Positions 7,550 through 18,700 of a stretch of DNA of 64,000 nucleotides are shown here, one piece after another. The position numbers and the translations under genes are program-made. The DNA is taken from positions 62,001 to 126,000 of the forward strand of contig JAEXHI010000020.1 of assembly GCA_023450085.1 (NCBI GenBank), in the 5' to 3' direction. The stretch's first letter is position 1. Every line of letters begins with the position of its first letter. The notes beneath the pieces are model-generated. The model saw only the letters and a list, made by a program, of their open reading frames with translations. It searched no databases and was not told where the DNA came from. This DNA is from Bacteroidota bacterium (GTDB lineage: Bacteria; Bacteroidota; Bacteroidia; Sphingobacteriales; Sphingobacteriaceae).

Positions 7550-10216
7550 TTATAAATGAGGTGAAAGGCTTACTGGATTACTAGACTGAATGATTTCCAC
7601 GATTTTTTCATTTTCAATGATGATCATTCCCTGCCTGTCGCTTGTAATTCCGGTGGCAATGGTATAAGGATAAGTTGGCACACCATCTTTCATTACCGTT
7701 GGTAGGTATGAGAATTGTACATTATCAGCAATTTTGCCTAATGTTTCCCCTACCTCAATAATGTGGGTAGATACCACAAAGAAACTGTTTCTGTTCTCTC
7801 CAAAAGCCTGTGTTACCGCCAATGTAGCATCATAAGCATCTTTAACATTGGTTCCTTTAAAAAGTTCATCAAACAACACATACAAATCCTGCGATTCGCT
7901 AACAGCCTGAGCCACTGTTTTGGTACGTAAAACTTCTGCATAGAAATGACTATAGCCCATATCCAGGTTATCAGATACGTTAATGGAGGAGAATAAACCG
8001 TCTTTTACCGAAAACTCCATTCTTTTAGCGGCAACGGGGAAACCCATGTGCGCCAGGTAAACGGCTATCCCCATAGATTTCATAAAAGTGGATTTACCTG
8101 CCATGTTTGCACCTGTTAAAAACAACATGTTGCATTTTTCAGATAACTTTAGGTTATTGCTTACTGCATTTCTCAATCCTGGATGGCGGAAGCCTTCCAT
8201 TTCCAATAACATTTGTGATGCTGGTAATGCATTAGCATATACAAAACCTTGGTCTGAAGCAACCTTGGCCACACTTACAAATACATCAAGCTCATAAATC
8301 ATCTTAGTGAGCATTTCCATCTGTTTAATCATGGCGTGGCGGATAACATAATCATTCCTGATGAGTTGCAAGAGCGAAAGCTGCCCTTCCGGTGCATCTA
8401 AAATTGCCTGAAGCCTTGAATCACTCAGCACTTGCTGTATGGTATCTAATTCTTTTTGATAAATCTGAACACCATCCTTTGTAGCTAATGTTTTAAGGAA
8501 ATCGCGGAAGGACTGTAAAACTTCTATCGTTACCGATTGCCCCGCCTGTAGCTGAAGCAATTCTGCATTGTGAAAAAGGATTTGTTTGAATTTTTTAGCA
8601 AAAATACCCCATGCCACTAAAGGTAAAGCAGCACCCGCACCACCAGAAAGGTAATCTTCCATTGACTCTACCTGTGAACGGATGACAGGAAAAATCATGT
8701 TATGCTGCTGAAAAAAAGCAAATGTGGCGCTTCTTTTATTAATTTCTTCGGGCTTATTTAATGGCCTGGCAAACATGCCTTCCAATATTTTTTCGCCACC
8801 ACGTGTATTTAAATGGTTAAATAAACTATAAATGGATTGTTGCTTAAACTTACCCTGCAGGTTTAAGTCTTCAACAGTCTGCTTATCTGCCAAAAAATCC
8901 TGATGCTGTTGTTTTGCTTTCTTTTCATTCCTGATCATTTCAATAACCGCTTCGTTATTGATGATGACCATCCCATGGCGGTCATCTGTAATGCCTTCGG
9001 TAAGCGTATAGGTGTAAATTGGTTTTCCGTTTTCCATACGTGTAGGCAGGTAACGGAAAATCATGTTTTTACATTTTTTCCGCAACACTTCCCCCGCTTC
9101 CATAATGTGCGTGGAAATCACAAAAAGCGAATGCGGCTTGCTTGCAAAAGCTTCCATAATCGAAATTGTACCTTCGTAAGCATCTTTTACGTTGGTACCT
9201 CGAAACAATTCATCAAATACCACAAAAAGATTTTTGCCAGCACCAAGTTCTACTGCCACTTTTTTTACACGGAGTACCTCTGCATAAAAATGGCTCGCGC
9301 CCATCGCTAGGTTATCCGGTAGGTTTATGGTGGTATACATTCCATCGCACACCGAAAATCTCATACTTTTCGCTGCTACCGGGAAACCGAGGTGCGCCAG
9401 ATACATAGCAATACTCAACGATTTCATGAAAGTAGATTTACCACCCATATTGGCGCCAGTGAGAAATACAATATTACTGTCTGGCGTCATTGTAAGCGAA
9501 TTGGCTACGGGTTTCTGCAACAAAGGATGATAAACCCCTTCCAATTGCAAACGGTTGGCATCACGCTTCAAGGCTGTAGCAAAGGTGTATCCATGCGATT
9601 TTGCTACACCTGCAATGGAAATGTAAACATCTAACTGATAAATGTGTTGCAAGATTTTTTCGAGTAATGCCCTTTGCTCGAAACGCAAAATATTGTCGTA
9701 TTCAACAATCTTTCCTGAAGATATTTTGCCTTTGCCATGGTCGATAAACAGCAGTTCGAGTTCTTTGGAATTCAGCAAAGCCAATACTTTTTCTACTTCA
9801 AAATGGTAAGGATTACCCTCAACTTTAAGCTGAATTTCTTGCATAAACTTTTTCAGTCCCTGCAAAATCTCCATCAATGCGGTTACACTTTGTGCGGCAG
9901 CATTAAAATCGGCCATACTAAACCCCTGATTGGAAAGACGGCTTCGCGAATCAGTGTTCGACAAATATCGTTCAGCCTCTTCAAACCGGTTACCCTGCAA
10001 TGGAAAAGTGGTTTGACTATCCAGAAAATATTTCAGTACGGCTACCCTTTCGTTAATCGATTTTTCGTCTGAAAGTGGGTTTCTAAAAAAATCCTCCAAC
10101 AGGGAAGCTCCTCCCTGGGTATAGGTTTTGTTAAAAATATGGTAGATCGAATCACTCCCTGATCTGGAGAAAATATTCAGATCATCAATTGTTTGTTTAT
10201 CGGTTATAAAGCTCAT
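7550..10216 (-). CDS. Tandem (internally duplicated) MutS-like ATPase
   Basis: 888 aa made of two homologous halves (~1-440 and ~445-888), each with a MutS core-like helical region and a complete MutS-type ATPase. Half 1 has Walker A GANMGGKST (~255), Walker B FVVFDELFRGTN and a STHI switch. Half 2 has GANMAGKST (~705), YVLFDELFKGTN and STHI. Both open with a DKQT(I/V)(D/E)DLN motif. There is no mismatch-recognition domain I of true MutS, and no Smr or endonuclease tail. MutS proteins act as dimers, so one chain probably forms both subunits. Being locked in a transporter/protease operon, with 3- and 7-bp gaps, argues against ordinary mismatch repair. Family is certain; function is not. Confidence 0.88.
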   Translation of the reverse strand: MSFITDKQTIDDLNIFSRSGSDSIYHIFNKTYTQGGASLLEDFFRNPLSDEKSINERVAVLKYFLDSQTTFPLQGNRFEEAERYLSNTDSRSRLSNQGFSMADFNAAAQSVTALMEILQGLKKFMQEIQLKVEGNPYHFEVEKVLALLNSKELELLFIDHGKGKISSGKIVEYDNILRFEQRALLEKILQHIYQLDVYISIAGVAKSHGYTFATALKRDANRLQLEGVYHPLLQKPVANSLTMTPDSNIVFLTGANMGGKSTFMKSLSIAMYLAHLGFPVAAKSMRFSVCDGMYTTINLPDNLAMGASHFYAEVLRVKKVAVELGAGKNLFVVFDELFRGTNVKDAYEGTISIMEAFASKPHSLFVISTHIMEAGEVLRKKCKNMIFRYLPTRMENGKPIYTYTLTEGITDDRHGMVIINNEAVIEMIRNEKKAKQQHQDFLADKQTVEDLNLQGKFKQQSIYSLFNHLNTRGGEKILEGMFARPLNKPEEINKRSATFAFFQQHNMIFPVIRSQVESMEDYLSGGAGAALPLVAWGIFAKKFKQILFHNAELLQLQAGQSVTIEVLQSFRDFLKTLATKDGVQIYQKELDTIQQVLSDSRLQAILDAPEGQLSLLQLIRNDYVIRHAMIKQMEMLTKMIYELDVFVSVAKVASDQGFVYANALPASQMLLEMEGFRHPGLRNAVSNNLKLSEKCNMLFLTGANMAGKSTFMKSMGIAVYLAHMGFPVAAKRMEFSVKDGLFSSINVSDNLDMGYSHFYAEVLRTKTVAQAVSESQDLYVLFDELFKGTNVKDAYDATLAVTQAFGENRNSFFVVSTHIIEVGETLGKIADNVQFSYLPTVMKDGVPTYPYTIATGITSDRQGMIIIENEKIVEIIQSSNPVSLSPHL

Positions 10217-10218
10217 TC

Positions 10219-12516
10219 TTATTTACGTTTTCTTCTGATCAGCAGCACCATCCCCAACAGGACAATAGCGGCGGGAATCACACCATAAAAAATTGTTAGT
10301 ACAGTTTTAAAGCCGGCTTTGTTAAGCTGAAGCGTATTGTCGCTACCTTTCGGCCTAGAAATATCTATCGGAAACTCATTATTTGAAAACCAGCTGAAAA
10401 CAGAAATTGCAAAAGATGAATTAACTGTTTTAAGATTGCTTCTACCCATTTCTTTATTGCTGAAGAAATCGGCATCGCCCGAAATCAGGATTCTTTGTTC
10501 TTTGTTGTTTATTTTTCTCGAAAGGCTTAAAGCTCCTGGGAAAGTGCCATGCTCATCACCATTTTTAGCTTCAAATACCAAAGCAGCCGAATCTAGCACA
10601 AACGCACCTTTTTTAATCCAACTGGTTTTTGCATCTGTTACGAGTATAGGCTTTGTTTTAAATCCATTTTCGCTTTCATAGGCTAAAGCCGCAAGCCCTG
10701 GCATTGCAACCACAGCCTTATCTGATTCAGGAAAAACCATTCCAGCACTCATCTCTTCAGCATCTTTGGTTAGTTTTGTGGTCACCAAACCATAAGAATA
10801 ATCCCTGCTTCGCTGAACAACGGTACCGTTAAGCATTTTAACACCAAGCATTTCGAGTAAGGGATTTACCACCACCTGTTTACCGGGCTCTCCGTTAATC
10901 ATTAGATTTCCACCATCGGCGATGTATTTTTTGAGTTTGGCCAATGCCGAAGGGCTAAAAGCTACCTTTGGATCGCCGATAACCAATGCAGCTATTCTGG
11001 TAGGAATTTCATCCTGTTCAATGGAAACACTATCAATATCAAAACCTTGATTAATGAGTGAAGAACGAGTCAATTTAATGTTCATCAACATCTTATAATC
11101 GCGATCGCCTATTTTATCAACACTTCGCTGATAACCATCAGTAGCAAAAACAATTTTTGGTGGAGTAACCACTAGGCGTTTTAGTGCCGCTGCTGTTTCG
11201 CCCTCACCAGGCCAGCCATCAAAAAAAGTGCGCAGAAAAGTGCTTTTATTTTTCCATTTCAGTTGCATAACCATTCGACCATCTTCTCCACGCAAGTCAA
11301 CCATTTTTCGTAACTCATCTGGCCCAATAAACTTTCCCGTATCAAGGTCTTGGTTTTTTGCTCTTTCTATAAAAAGTGTACGCAAACTTTTCCCCTGGCT
11401 AATGGCATAATTTTGCATGCCCGGAATGCTATCGTAATAATAAACCCATTTAAGTTTAATGTTTGACTTAAAGCGCATGTAAGGTTCCCAACGTGTAATA
11501 GAACCGATGCGATTAACCGGAGCACCATACCTGTAACTCTCATCCATGGCATTAACATAGGCTGTAATTTCGAGAGGATCTTCTCCCATATCCTTCAGTG
11601 TTTTCTGAACAGAGGTAAGAATTGTATTAGCATCTGTTTCGGTAGCATCGTAATAAGCAATTATTGGCTGCCTTGAAGTGGTATACGCAACTGCAAGACC
11701 TACAACCATAATCAATACATAACGGCCAAGCTGGTACAAAAAAGGCCTTGAAGTTCTGGCCAATTCTAACCTAGTGATGGTAAAAGCTAGAAAAATACCA
11801 CAAATTACCACGTAATAAACTACATCGCGAGTATTGAGTAAACCAGCAATCATGTTATTTGTACGTATACCTAGCGCAAGACTATGGGTAAGGTCACGTA
11901 CAAAATCTATTCCCTGTCCATAACCACCAATGTAACTTAACAAGGTAAGCACTAAAAAAGTACTGATTCCAGCTACAACCTGGTAAGTGGTTAGGCTCGA
12001 CATAAAAATTCCTACTGCGGCATAAGCACACAACAACAAGTAACAGGCTAACAATGCCACCAGCACGTGTGGATAATCAATATGATCGATAAAAAATATA
12101 CCAAAAACAAAGAAAAGCCCCATTACACCTATAATCACCAGATTATAAACCATCATAGAAAGGAACTTCCCATAAATCACTTCGCTGATTTTTACTGGTG
12201 AAGAAAAAAGTAACTTAATGGTTCCGCTATTTGTTTCCCTGCTAATAATCCCCATGGTTAACAGCGGAATGTACAAGAACAAACTTTTCAGAATAATTAA
12301 GTAAACACCTCCTAATCCCTTTGTTGAAGCGGTAAAAAGATAGTCGGTAACGAACGAAAGATCTAAACCTAATTGCTGTAACTGCACCAATCCTTTTAGG
12401 TTTGGAATAAAAACCAGGTTCATTTGCACCAGAAACACCATAATGAGTAACCAGGCAATGGGAGAATAAAATAGCAGGCTAATTTCCAGCCTGGCTATCT
12501 GTATTATTTTTTTCAT
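10219..12516 (-). CDS. ABC-2 permease fused to GldG-like periplasmic domain (copy A)
   Basis: 765 aa, same architecture as the copy at 2458-4749: N-terminal ABC-2 permease with about six TMs (~1-245), one more TM (~265-280), a long periplasmic GldG/ABC-auxiliary part (FATDGYQRS, AALVIGDPKVAFS, GGNLMINGEPGKQ) and a C-terminal TM ending RRKRK. It follows the ABC ATPase by 16 bp and precedes the MutS-like gene by 3 bp. Blocks of the periplasmic part are nearly identical between the copies, while linkers and the first loop differ. This suggests duplication followed by specialisation into a heterodimer. Export, import or mechanical coupling cannot be told from sequence. Confidence 0.86.
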   Translation of the reverse strand: MKKIIQIARLEISLLFYSPIAWLLIMVFLVQMNLVFIPNLKGLVQLQQLGLDLSFVTDYLFTASTKGLGGVYLIILKSLFLYIPLLTMGIISRETNSGTIKLLFSSPVKISEVIYGKFLSMMVYNLVIIGVMGLFFVFGIFFIDHIDYPHVLVALLACYLLLCAYAAVGIFMSSLTTYQVVAGISTFLVLTLLSYIGGYGQGIDFVRDLTHSLALGIRTNNMIAGLLNTRDVVYYVVICGIFLAFTITRLELARTSRPFLYQLGRYVLIMVVGLAVAYTTSRQPIIAYYDATETDANTILTSVQKTLKDMGEDPLEITAYVNAMDESYRYGAPVNRIGSITRWEPYMRFKSNIKLKWVYYYDSIPGMQNYAISQGKSLRTLFIERAKNQDLDTGKFIGPDELRKMVDLRGEDGRMVMQLKWKNKSTFLRTFFDGWPGEGETAAALKRLVVTPPKIVFATDGYQRSVDKIGDRDYKMLMNIKLTRSSLINQGFDIDSVSIEQDEIPTRIAALVIGDPKVAFSPSALAKLKKYIADGGNLMINGEPGKQVVVNPLLEMLGVKMLNGTVVQRSRDYSYGLVTTKLTKDAEEMSAGMVFPESDKAVVAMPGLAALAYESENGFKTKPILVTDAKTSWIKKGAFVLDSAALVFEAKNGDEHGTFPGALSLSRKINNKEQRILISGDADFFSNKEMGRSNLKTVNSSFAISVFSWFSNNEFPIDISRPKGSDNTLQLNKAGFKTVLTIFYGVIPAAIVLLGMVLLIRRKRK

Positions 12517-12531
12517 CTGTGTACTTTAATT

Positions 12532-13455
12532 CTAATTGGAGATTCTGGACAGTTGAGCGAATGTTTCATCTAAAGAGTTCTTCTCCATGTTTAACTCACG
12601 CAAACGCCATCCTTGTTTTGCACTTTCCAGCACAACGGCTTCTGAAATATTGCGATCACCGTTAAAATAAATCCTGATTTGCTTCTCGGTCAAAAATTCT
12701 ACCCTCATAATGCCTTCTATACTCATTAAGACATCGGCTGCTGGGGCATTTTCCATGATCACCATCATGCTGTGGGGAGCGATGTAATTGTCAAAAGCTT
12801 CCATCGTATCAGCAAAAACAATTCTTCCACTTTCAATCATCACAATATCCTTGCAGAGGTATTGTACTTCGGTTAAAATGTGTGTAGAAAGAATAACGGC
12901 ACGGTCTGATGCGATTTCTTTAATCAATCCACGTACTTCGATAATCTGATTAGGATCAAGACCATTGGTTGGCTCATCAAACACCACCAGTTTTGGGTGA
13001 TGGATAATGGCCTGAGCAATACCTACACGTTGTTTATAACCGCCAGATAAATTCTTGATCAGTCGTTTACTGATGTGTGTCAGTCCGCAGCGTTCTTTTA
13101 CTTCGGCCAAAGCATTTTTCAGTTTACTTTTATCCACCGAACGCATTATGGCTGTATGTATCAGGTATTCATCCACGGTTAAATCCATGTATAACGGTGG
13201 TGTTTGCGGTAGAAATCCGATTTCCTGTTTAGCCAATTCGGGCTGCTTTGCCAGGTTAATACCATTAATAATAACTTCTCCGGTTGTTGGCGTAAGTACA
13301 CCACAAAGAATGTTCATGGTGGTTGATTTACCTGCCCCGTTAGAGCCCAATAGCCCTAAAATTCCAATACGTGGGATTTCTAAATTAATGTCGCGTATAG
13401 CCCAGCTGGTACTATAACGGTGCGACAGCCCGCTGATGCGAACGATCGGTTCCAT
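12532..13455 (-). CDS. ABC transporter ATP-binding protein (GldA/CcmA-like)
   Basis: 307 aa cytoplasmic ATPase with all canonical motifs: Walker A GSNGAGKST (37-45), signature LSGGYKQR (~136), Walker B VVFDEPTNGLDP (~155) and the switch His in STHIL. The ~80-residue C-terminal extension is typical of ATPases that drive ABC-2 permeases. It is the only ATPase in the operon and sits 16 bp upstream of fusion permease A, so it should energise both fusion permeases. It follows the DUF4397-like lipoprotein gene after about 76 bp of start-to-stop spacing including a 50-bp gap. Family assignment is very sure; the substrate is unknown. Confidence 0.93.
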   Translation of the reverse strand: MEPIVRISGLSHRYSTSWAIRDINLEIPRIGILGLLGSNGAGKSTTMNILCGVLTPTTGEVIINGINLAKQPELAKQEIGFLPQTPPLYMDLTVDEYLIHTAIMRSVDKSKLKNALAEVKERCGLTHISKRLIKNLSGGYKQRVGIAQAIIHHPKLVVFDEPTNGLDPNQIIEVRGLIKEIASDRAVILSTHILTEVQYLCKDIVMIESGRIVFADTMEAFDNYIAPHSMMVIMENAPAADVLMSIEGIMRVEFLTEKQIRIYFNGDRNISEAVVLESAKQGWRLRELNMEKNSLDETFAQLSRISN

Positions 13456-13504
13456 AGTAATAGTTTAAATTATAAATTCGGGAAAAGCCTGTTTAGCTTA
13501 TTTT

Positions 13505-14263
13505 CTAATAGTCGTTGATTTTAAATACATCCTGAGCATCAGCAGCATTGGTTGCACCAGGAAGGCCTTTGAGGGCAAAAGTGTAATTACGGTAACGCCA
13601 TGGGTTATCGGTAACTGTGCCCCCTACCGCATTTAAGGCTTGGCTGGCGATTAGTTGACCAGAAGCCTGATCGATAAACTCGACGAGCAAATTTCCAATT
13701 TTTGAATTTGCAGGTATCGAAAGATAATTGGTAATGCCTTTGTAAGCCAGGTTATTGGTGGTAATGGCTGTAGTTAACCCCTGCCCGGAAACTTTAACCT
13801 GCACCGGGCCACTACCTGCGGAAAGGTTCACAAACCTTAAGCCGACAAGACTATCCTTTACAGAGTAATAGGGAGGTTTCATATTCACCACAAAATGTTC
13901 GGGTTGGCTTTGCGTTCCGGCTATAAACAAGGTATTCATTTCTCCTTCCTTTGGACTTACCGTGAGTTGATACAAAGACTGATCTCCTTTAACAAAAGGA
14001 TACTTGTAAAAAATCATCTTTTGCTCCCTTATCTGAACAGACAAACGGCTGTAGGGGTCGTACAAACCATAATACAACATTAACCCAGCAGAATTAAATT
14101 GGTCGGCAGTTTTATTGGAAAAATCAGCCAACATAATCCGGTTTCCTGGTAAGGCATTGATAATGGTTAAGGAGGCGATGCTTTCAGGCTGTAGTGCTTT
14201 TTTACAAGAAAGTGCAAATGATAGGCACAAACAAGCAGTAATATATAGAGTCAATTTTTTCAT
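13505..14263 (-). CDS. DUF4397-like surface lipoprotein
   Basis: 252 aa. MKKLTLYITACLCLSFALSC is a lipoprotein signal with a Cys near residue 20. The middle carries LRFVNLSAGSGPVQV followed by YKGITNYLSIPAN, the pattern of DUF4397 domains, which are beta-rich and found in exported Bacteroidetes lipoproteins. ATG at 14263 is used; the longer frame would need a TTG start. It lies about 30 bp after SusD and upstream of the ABC ATPase. Likely an accessory outer-membrane lipoprotein of the SusC/SusD complex. The DUF4397 match is by eye. Confidence 0.65.
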   Translation of the reverse strand: MKKLTLYITACLCLSFALSCKKALQPESIASLTIINALPGNRIMLADFSNKTADQFNSAGLMLYYGLYDPYSRLSVQIREQKMIFYKYPFVKGDQSLYQLTVSPKEGEMNTLFIAGTQSQPEHFVVNMKPPYYSVKDSLVGLRFVNLSAGSGPVQVKVSGQGLTTAITTNNLAYKGITNYLSIPANSKIGNLLVEFIDQASGQLIASQALNAVGGTVTDNPWRYRNYTFALKGLPGATNAADAQDVFKINDY

Positions 14264-14293
14264 AACATTCAATTGCTAATGATGTAATTGTTA

Positions 14294-15745
14294 TTAATAT
14301 TTTGGATTCTGTATCAAGAAATGATCTTTTCTAATTTCTTCAACAGGGATGGGATACAATAATTGGTAATCACCTAGCCAAGGCTGTTTTAAAGGCATAG
14401 CCGAGAGTACTGCAGATGCTTTACCAGTCCTTTTCAAATCCATCCAACGGTGCCCCCACTCTACAAAAAGCTCGGTCTGTCTTTCTTTAGCTACTGCGGC
14501 TAGCAATGCATCTTTAGTAAGTGTTTTTGGCAAATCGCCTAATCCAGCACGTTTTCTAATGACATTCAAATCATCTATTGCAAGATCCGACTCACCGTTA
14601 ATAGCTTCTGCTTCTGCACGGATCAGGTATTGTTCGGCTAGCCTTAACACCATGTAATACTCCGTTGTTGGAGCACTAATTACACGGTTATTCACGCCAA
14701 CTTTATATTTATAGGGATAGACATAAGTAGTTCCTCCGGCAGGAAAAACAGTGCTATTTATCCACGAAGACCTACGTAAATCTCCAGATTCAAACGCATT
14801 GATGAGTTCGTTGGAAATTACAGTATAAATTGCGCCAGTAGAGTTCGGTTGAAAATAATATCCCTCTGGAGTAGCATTACCAAAATCTCTATTTTCGCTA
14901 TTTTGTGCCAATTGCCAGATGGCTTCAGTATTATTCTTTAAAAACACTTGGTTCAAATCAGTCATTTGCAACTGATAAAGCGAATTTTGCGCAATAACAT
15001 CAGTTGCTTCCTTAATTGCACCTGTATTGTTCCCCGTAAATAGGTAAACTCTGGCCAATAGCGCTTTTGCAGCCCATTTATTTGGTCTGATTCTTTCGCC
15101 TCCCCCTGTAGCATAATCCGCTGGTAATCCATTTACAGCATCGGTCAGATCACTAATCATTTGCTGATAGATTGTAGCAACTGCGGTTCGAGGTAAGTTT
15201 ACGGTTTTATTGAAATCTGTAGTCAGCACAAGCGGCACATCGCCATAAGTATTCACTAAATAGAAATAACTGAAGGCACGTATAAATTTAGCTTCTGCAG
15301 TGAGTGTTACTCTAGTTAGGGGTTTCAGCATAGCTGAAGTTGAGGCTTCAATTCCTTCTACAATGGCATTCGCATCGTAAATTGAACGATAAGCTGTTGG
15401 CCATATCTGATCTTGAACACCAGCTACCAGTGTATTGGTGTTAAATAGATTTTTACCAGCACCACTTGCAACAACTGTTAATTCATCTGCAGAAAGACCA
15501 TTAAGGTAAGTGACTACACCGTTACTAAAATTAGCTGGCAGCACACTGATAATTGCAGAACCATTGATCATTGTACTCAACAAACCAGACATGGCACTTT
15601 GTGCCTGCGCATCGGTTGAAAATACTTTTGTGGTGGTAAGTGTATCTTTAGGCTCTGGAATTTCGACCAGTTTATTACAGGAGAAAAACAAAGCAACAAC
15701 TACAAGCACTAAAATTCTTTTGATATAATAATATTGATGATACAT
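14294..15745 (-). CDS. SusD/RagB family nutrient-binding lipoprotein
   Basis: 483 aa SusD-like protein. Lipobox FFSC lies after a hydrophobic signal (Cys ~23), followed by KLVEIPEPKDTL. TPR-like helices typical of SusD follow (AEAKFIRAFSYFYLVNTYGDVPLV, RIRPNKWAAKALLARVYLF), and the C-terminal block has RLAEQYLIRAEAE and ERQTELFVEWGHRWMDLKRTG. It caps its partner SusC in the outer membrane and binds the ligand. It follows SusC by 10 bp. No carbohydrate-active enzyme is encoded nearby, so a glycan ligand is not indicated; the M16 protease points rather to a peptide or protein. Confidence 0.93.
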   Translation of the reverse strand: MYHQYYYIKRILVLVVVALFFSCNKLVEIPEPKDTLTTTKVFSTDAQAQSAMSGLLSTMINGSAIISVLPANFSNGVVTYLNGLSADELTVVASGAGKNLFNTNTLVAGVQDQIWPTAYRSIYDANAIVEGIEASTSAMLKPLTRVTLTAEAKFIRAFSYFYLVNTYGDVPLVLTTDFNKTVNLPRTAVATIYQQMISDLTDAVNGLPADYATGGGERIRPNKWAAKALLARVYLFTGNNTGAIKEATDVIAQNSLYQLQMTDLNQVFLKNNTEAIWQLAQNSENRDFGNATPEGYYFQPNSTGAIYTVISNELINAFESGDLRRSSWINSTVFPAGGTTYVYPYKYKVGVNNRVISAPTTEYYMVLRLAEQYLIRAEAEAINGESDLAIDDLNVIRKRAGLGDLPKTLTKDALLAAVAKERQTELFVEWGHRWMDLKRTGKASAVLSAMPLKQPWLGDYQLLYPIPVEEIRKDHFLIQNPKY

Positions 15746-15755
15746 GGTCGTAATT

Positions 15756-18700
15756 TTATAATTTAAGTGATAATCCCGCAGTAAACACTTTAGCTGTAGG
15801 CATAGAACCGAAATTCTGCGTATCAGGATCTAAACCTTCATAATTAGTAAGTATCCACAGATTTTGTGCATGCATGTAAATGCTTAGGCTTTTGTTTTTA
15901 AGCAACTTTTCTGGAAGTGTATAACTTAAAGAAACATTATTCAACCGCAGATAAGAAGCATCTGTGTAGTACAAATCAGATCCACTAACAAATCTGTCGC
16001 TATTCGCTGGAACAGTTGTAAAACGGGCATATTTAGCTTGCTGACCTGGCTGTGTCCAACGGTTGTTGTAAATTTCTAATGAGGTGTTGACCATAGCACC
16101 AGCCGACTGACCAGCGTAGTTGCTGTTATACCCCATTTGGTTTTTATATTGGAAAAAGAAACTAAATCTCCAGTTTTTATATTGAAAATCGTTCCCGATA
16201 CCCCCAAAAAACTTAGGATCCAAATTAAGAGTAATATACCTGTCGTCATTTCCTTCACCAGGCATGCCTGAATAATTCATCGTTAAGAACCCATCACCAT
16301 TATAATCTTCATAAGAATATTCTCCCGTTAAAGGATTTATCCCTGTATAATGATATAGGTAAACAGCATTCAATGGTTTGCCAATGTAATATTGAGTGGC
16401 ATAAGGAGAGTGCTCTATATCTGGATAGTCGATTAATACATTTTTATTAAATGAGCCGTTTAAACTAGCCGACCACTTAAAGTCCTTTTGATTGATCAGC
16501 TTTGTGCTAAGCGAAAACTCCCAACCTGAATTTTGAATGTTAGCCGGCCAATTGGCAGTAACTGTAGGGAAACCAGTAAAAACTGGCGTTGGATAATCAG
16601 TAAGTTGATTGTTACATCGGTTGCGGTAATAGGCTGTTTCAAAATTAATACGGTCATTTAAAAAACTGATACTCAAACCACCTTCTAATTTTTTATTTTC
16701 CTGCCACTGGTAATTTGGATTTACACCATGTAAGCTCACCAATGGTTTTACACCTCCATAAGAAAGAACGGGGTTATAGTTTAATGAACTCGACCATTGC
16801 GTAAGGTATTGGTAATCTCCTACACCATCACTTCCAGTAATACCATAACTTCCTCTTAATTTTATAAAACTGATGAACGATGGAAGGATATTTTTAATCC
16901 AGGTTTCCTGAGAAGCAATCCAGGCCAAACCTATTGCGCCAAAATTACCATACTGTTTACCTTTACCAAAACGCGATGATCCATCTCTTCTTCCACTTAA
17001 GTTTAGTACATATTTATCATCCCAAGTGTAATTAAGACGACTAAATAACGCCGCATATTTATACTGACCAGATTTGTCTGTAACCTGTGTAAAAGGTGCG
17101 AGGCTAATTGAGCCCAAAAGATCATCATCTGTATAGCCATAGCCCATAATTGTTTTGGAACCAGCGACAGTGGCTTGCAGTGTGGCACCTAGTAATGCGG
17201 TAAAACGCCCCTTCCCTACATCGGCTTTGTAAGAAAACTGGGGTTCTATAATCCAGTTTTGATTATCGCTGCTTAATACGGTTGCTATTCCCATTGGACT
17301 ATATATCGGATTTTGAGCTTCAATCGTTGTGCCTCCACCTATATTGTTGCGACTGTTGTTATAACCAAAATTACTACTCACCTCCAAGCCCTTAAACAGT
17401 TCGTATGCCAGATTTAGGTTTCCTGTAAGTAAATTGGTTTGCGAATTTGCAATCGCTTTTAAAGATGCAAATGGATAAGAATCAGGAAGGCCTGCATCGT
17501 TCCACTCCTGGTAGTTTAATCCACCATCGCTATTGTAAATGGCCGGGGCATTAGGTGACAGTGTAACAGCAGCAGATGTATTAACATTATTGACATCAGT
17601 ATAAGAGTAGTTGACCGATAAGTTGGTTCTTAATTTACGGTTTGCAGAGAAATTGGTTAAATTAAAAGCTAAGCTAGCTTTTCTATTGGCGCCCGTAGCT
17701 GTCAATATCTCCGTTTGGCGGGTATAATTACCACTGATACGGAACTGCGTATTTTCATTTCCGCCAGATATAGCCGTTGAAGCAGAAGTTAATTGACCTG
17801 TATTGCCCCACAGTTCTTTTTGCCAGTCTGTATAACGTGTGGTATCCCACACCACCAAATCAGGTGCGTTAAGTGCTGTCGGAACAATACCATCATTTTT
17901 AAAAGCCTCCTTTCTCATCGCCACGTATTGTTCTGTATTTAGCATGTTCCAATGGCTGGCTACTTTACTCAATCCCTGAAAAACATCGGCCGTTATGGTA
18001 GTTCCTCCTATTTTTCCTTTTTTGGTTGTAATCAGAACAACGCCATTAGCACCCCTTGATCCATAAATGGCAGTAGCATCTGCATCCTTTAACACCTCTA
18101 TACTTTCAATATCTGCTGGGTTTATGTTAAAAAAGGGACTTTGGCCAGCTCCTCCGGCAAAACTTCCAGATTGGTTAACACCTGTCGATCCATTTTGATA
18201 ACTGGATATTCCGCCAATTTCGAGATAAGTTAAAGGCACACCATCAATAATATATAAAGGATCTGATGTAAAGTTGGAATTGATGGCGCTTCGTCCGCGG
18301 ATTTCTACCTTAACTGTTCCACTTGCATAACCACTTGTAGGCGTGACAACCATACCAGGCACCCGGCCTTGTAAAGCCATCAAAGGATTCATTACAGGCT
18401 GTTTTTCTATTTCTTCGGCAGTTACTTTCGAGATATTTCCAGTAGCCATCCTCCTATCGGTAACGCCATAACCCTGTACAATCATTTCGTCGAGATAAGA
18501 AACTGATGGTTCCATTTCAACCTTTAAGAAATAGCCATTATTTACTTTAGTAATGGTTACATTTTTAGAAAATGCATTACTGCCTTCTCCTAATCCCCGC
18601 AGAGCGTCGAGCTTTACCTGTACAGAATCGAAGCCTATGTAGCTAAAAGTAATGATACTGTGTTCATCCAGTTTGGGTAAAAAGAACTCTCCTTTACTGT

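Noticed and set aside
7550..10216. Canonical mismatch-repair MutS
   Set aside because: No domain I, duplicated ATPase, and operon partners are envelope proteins.
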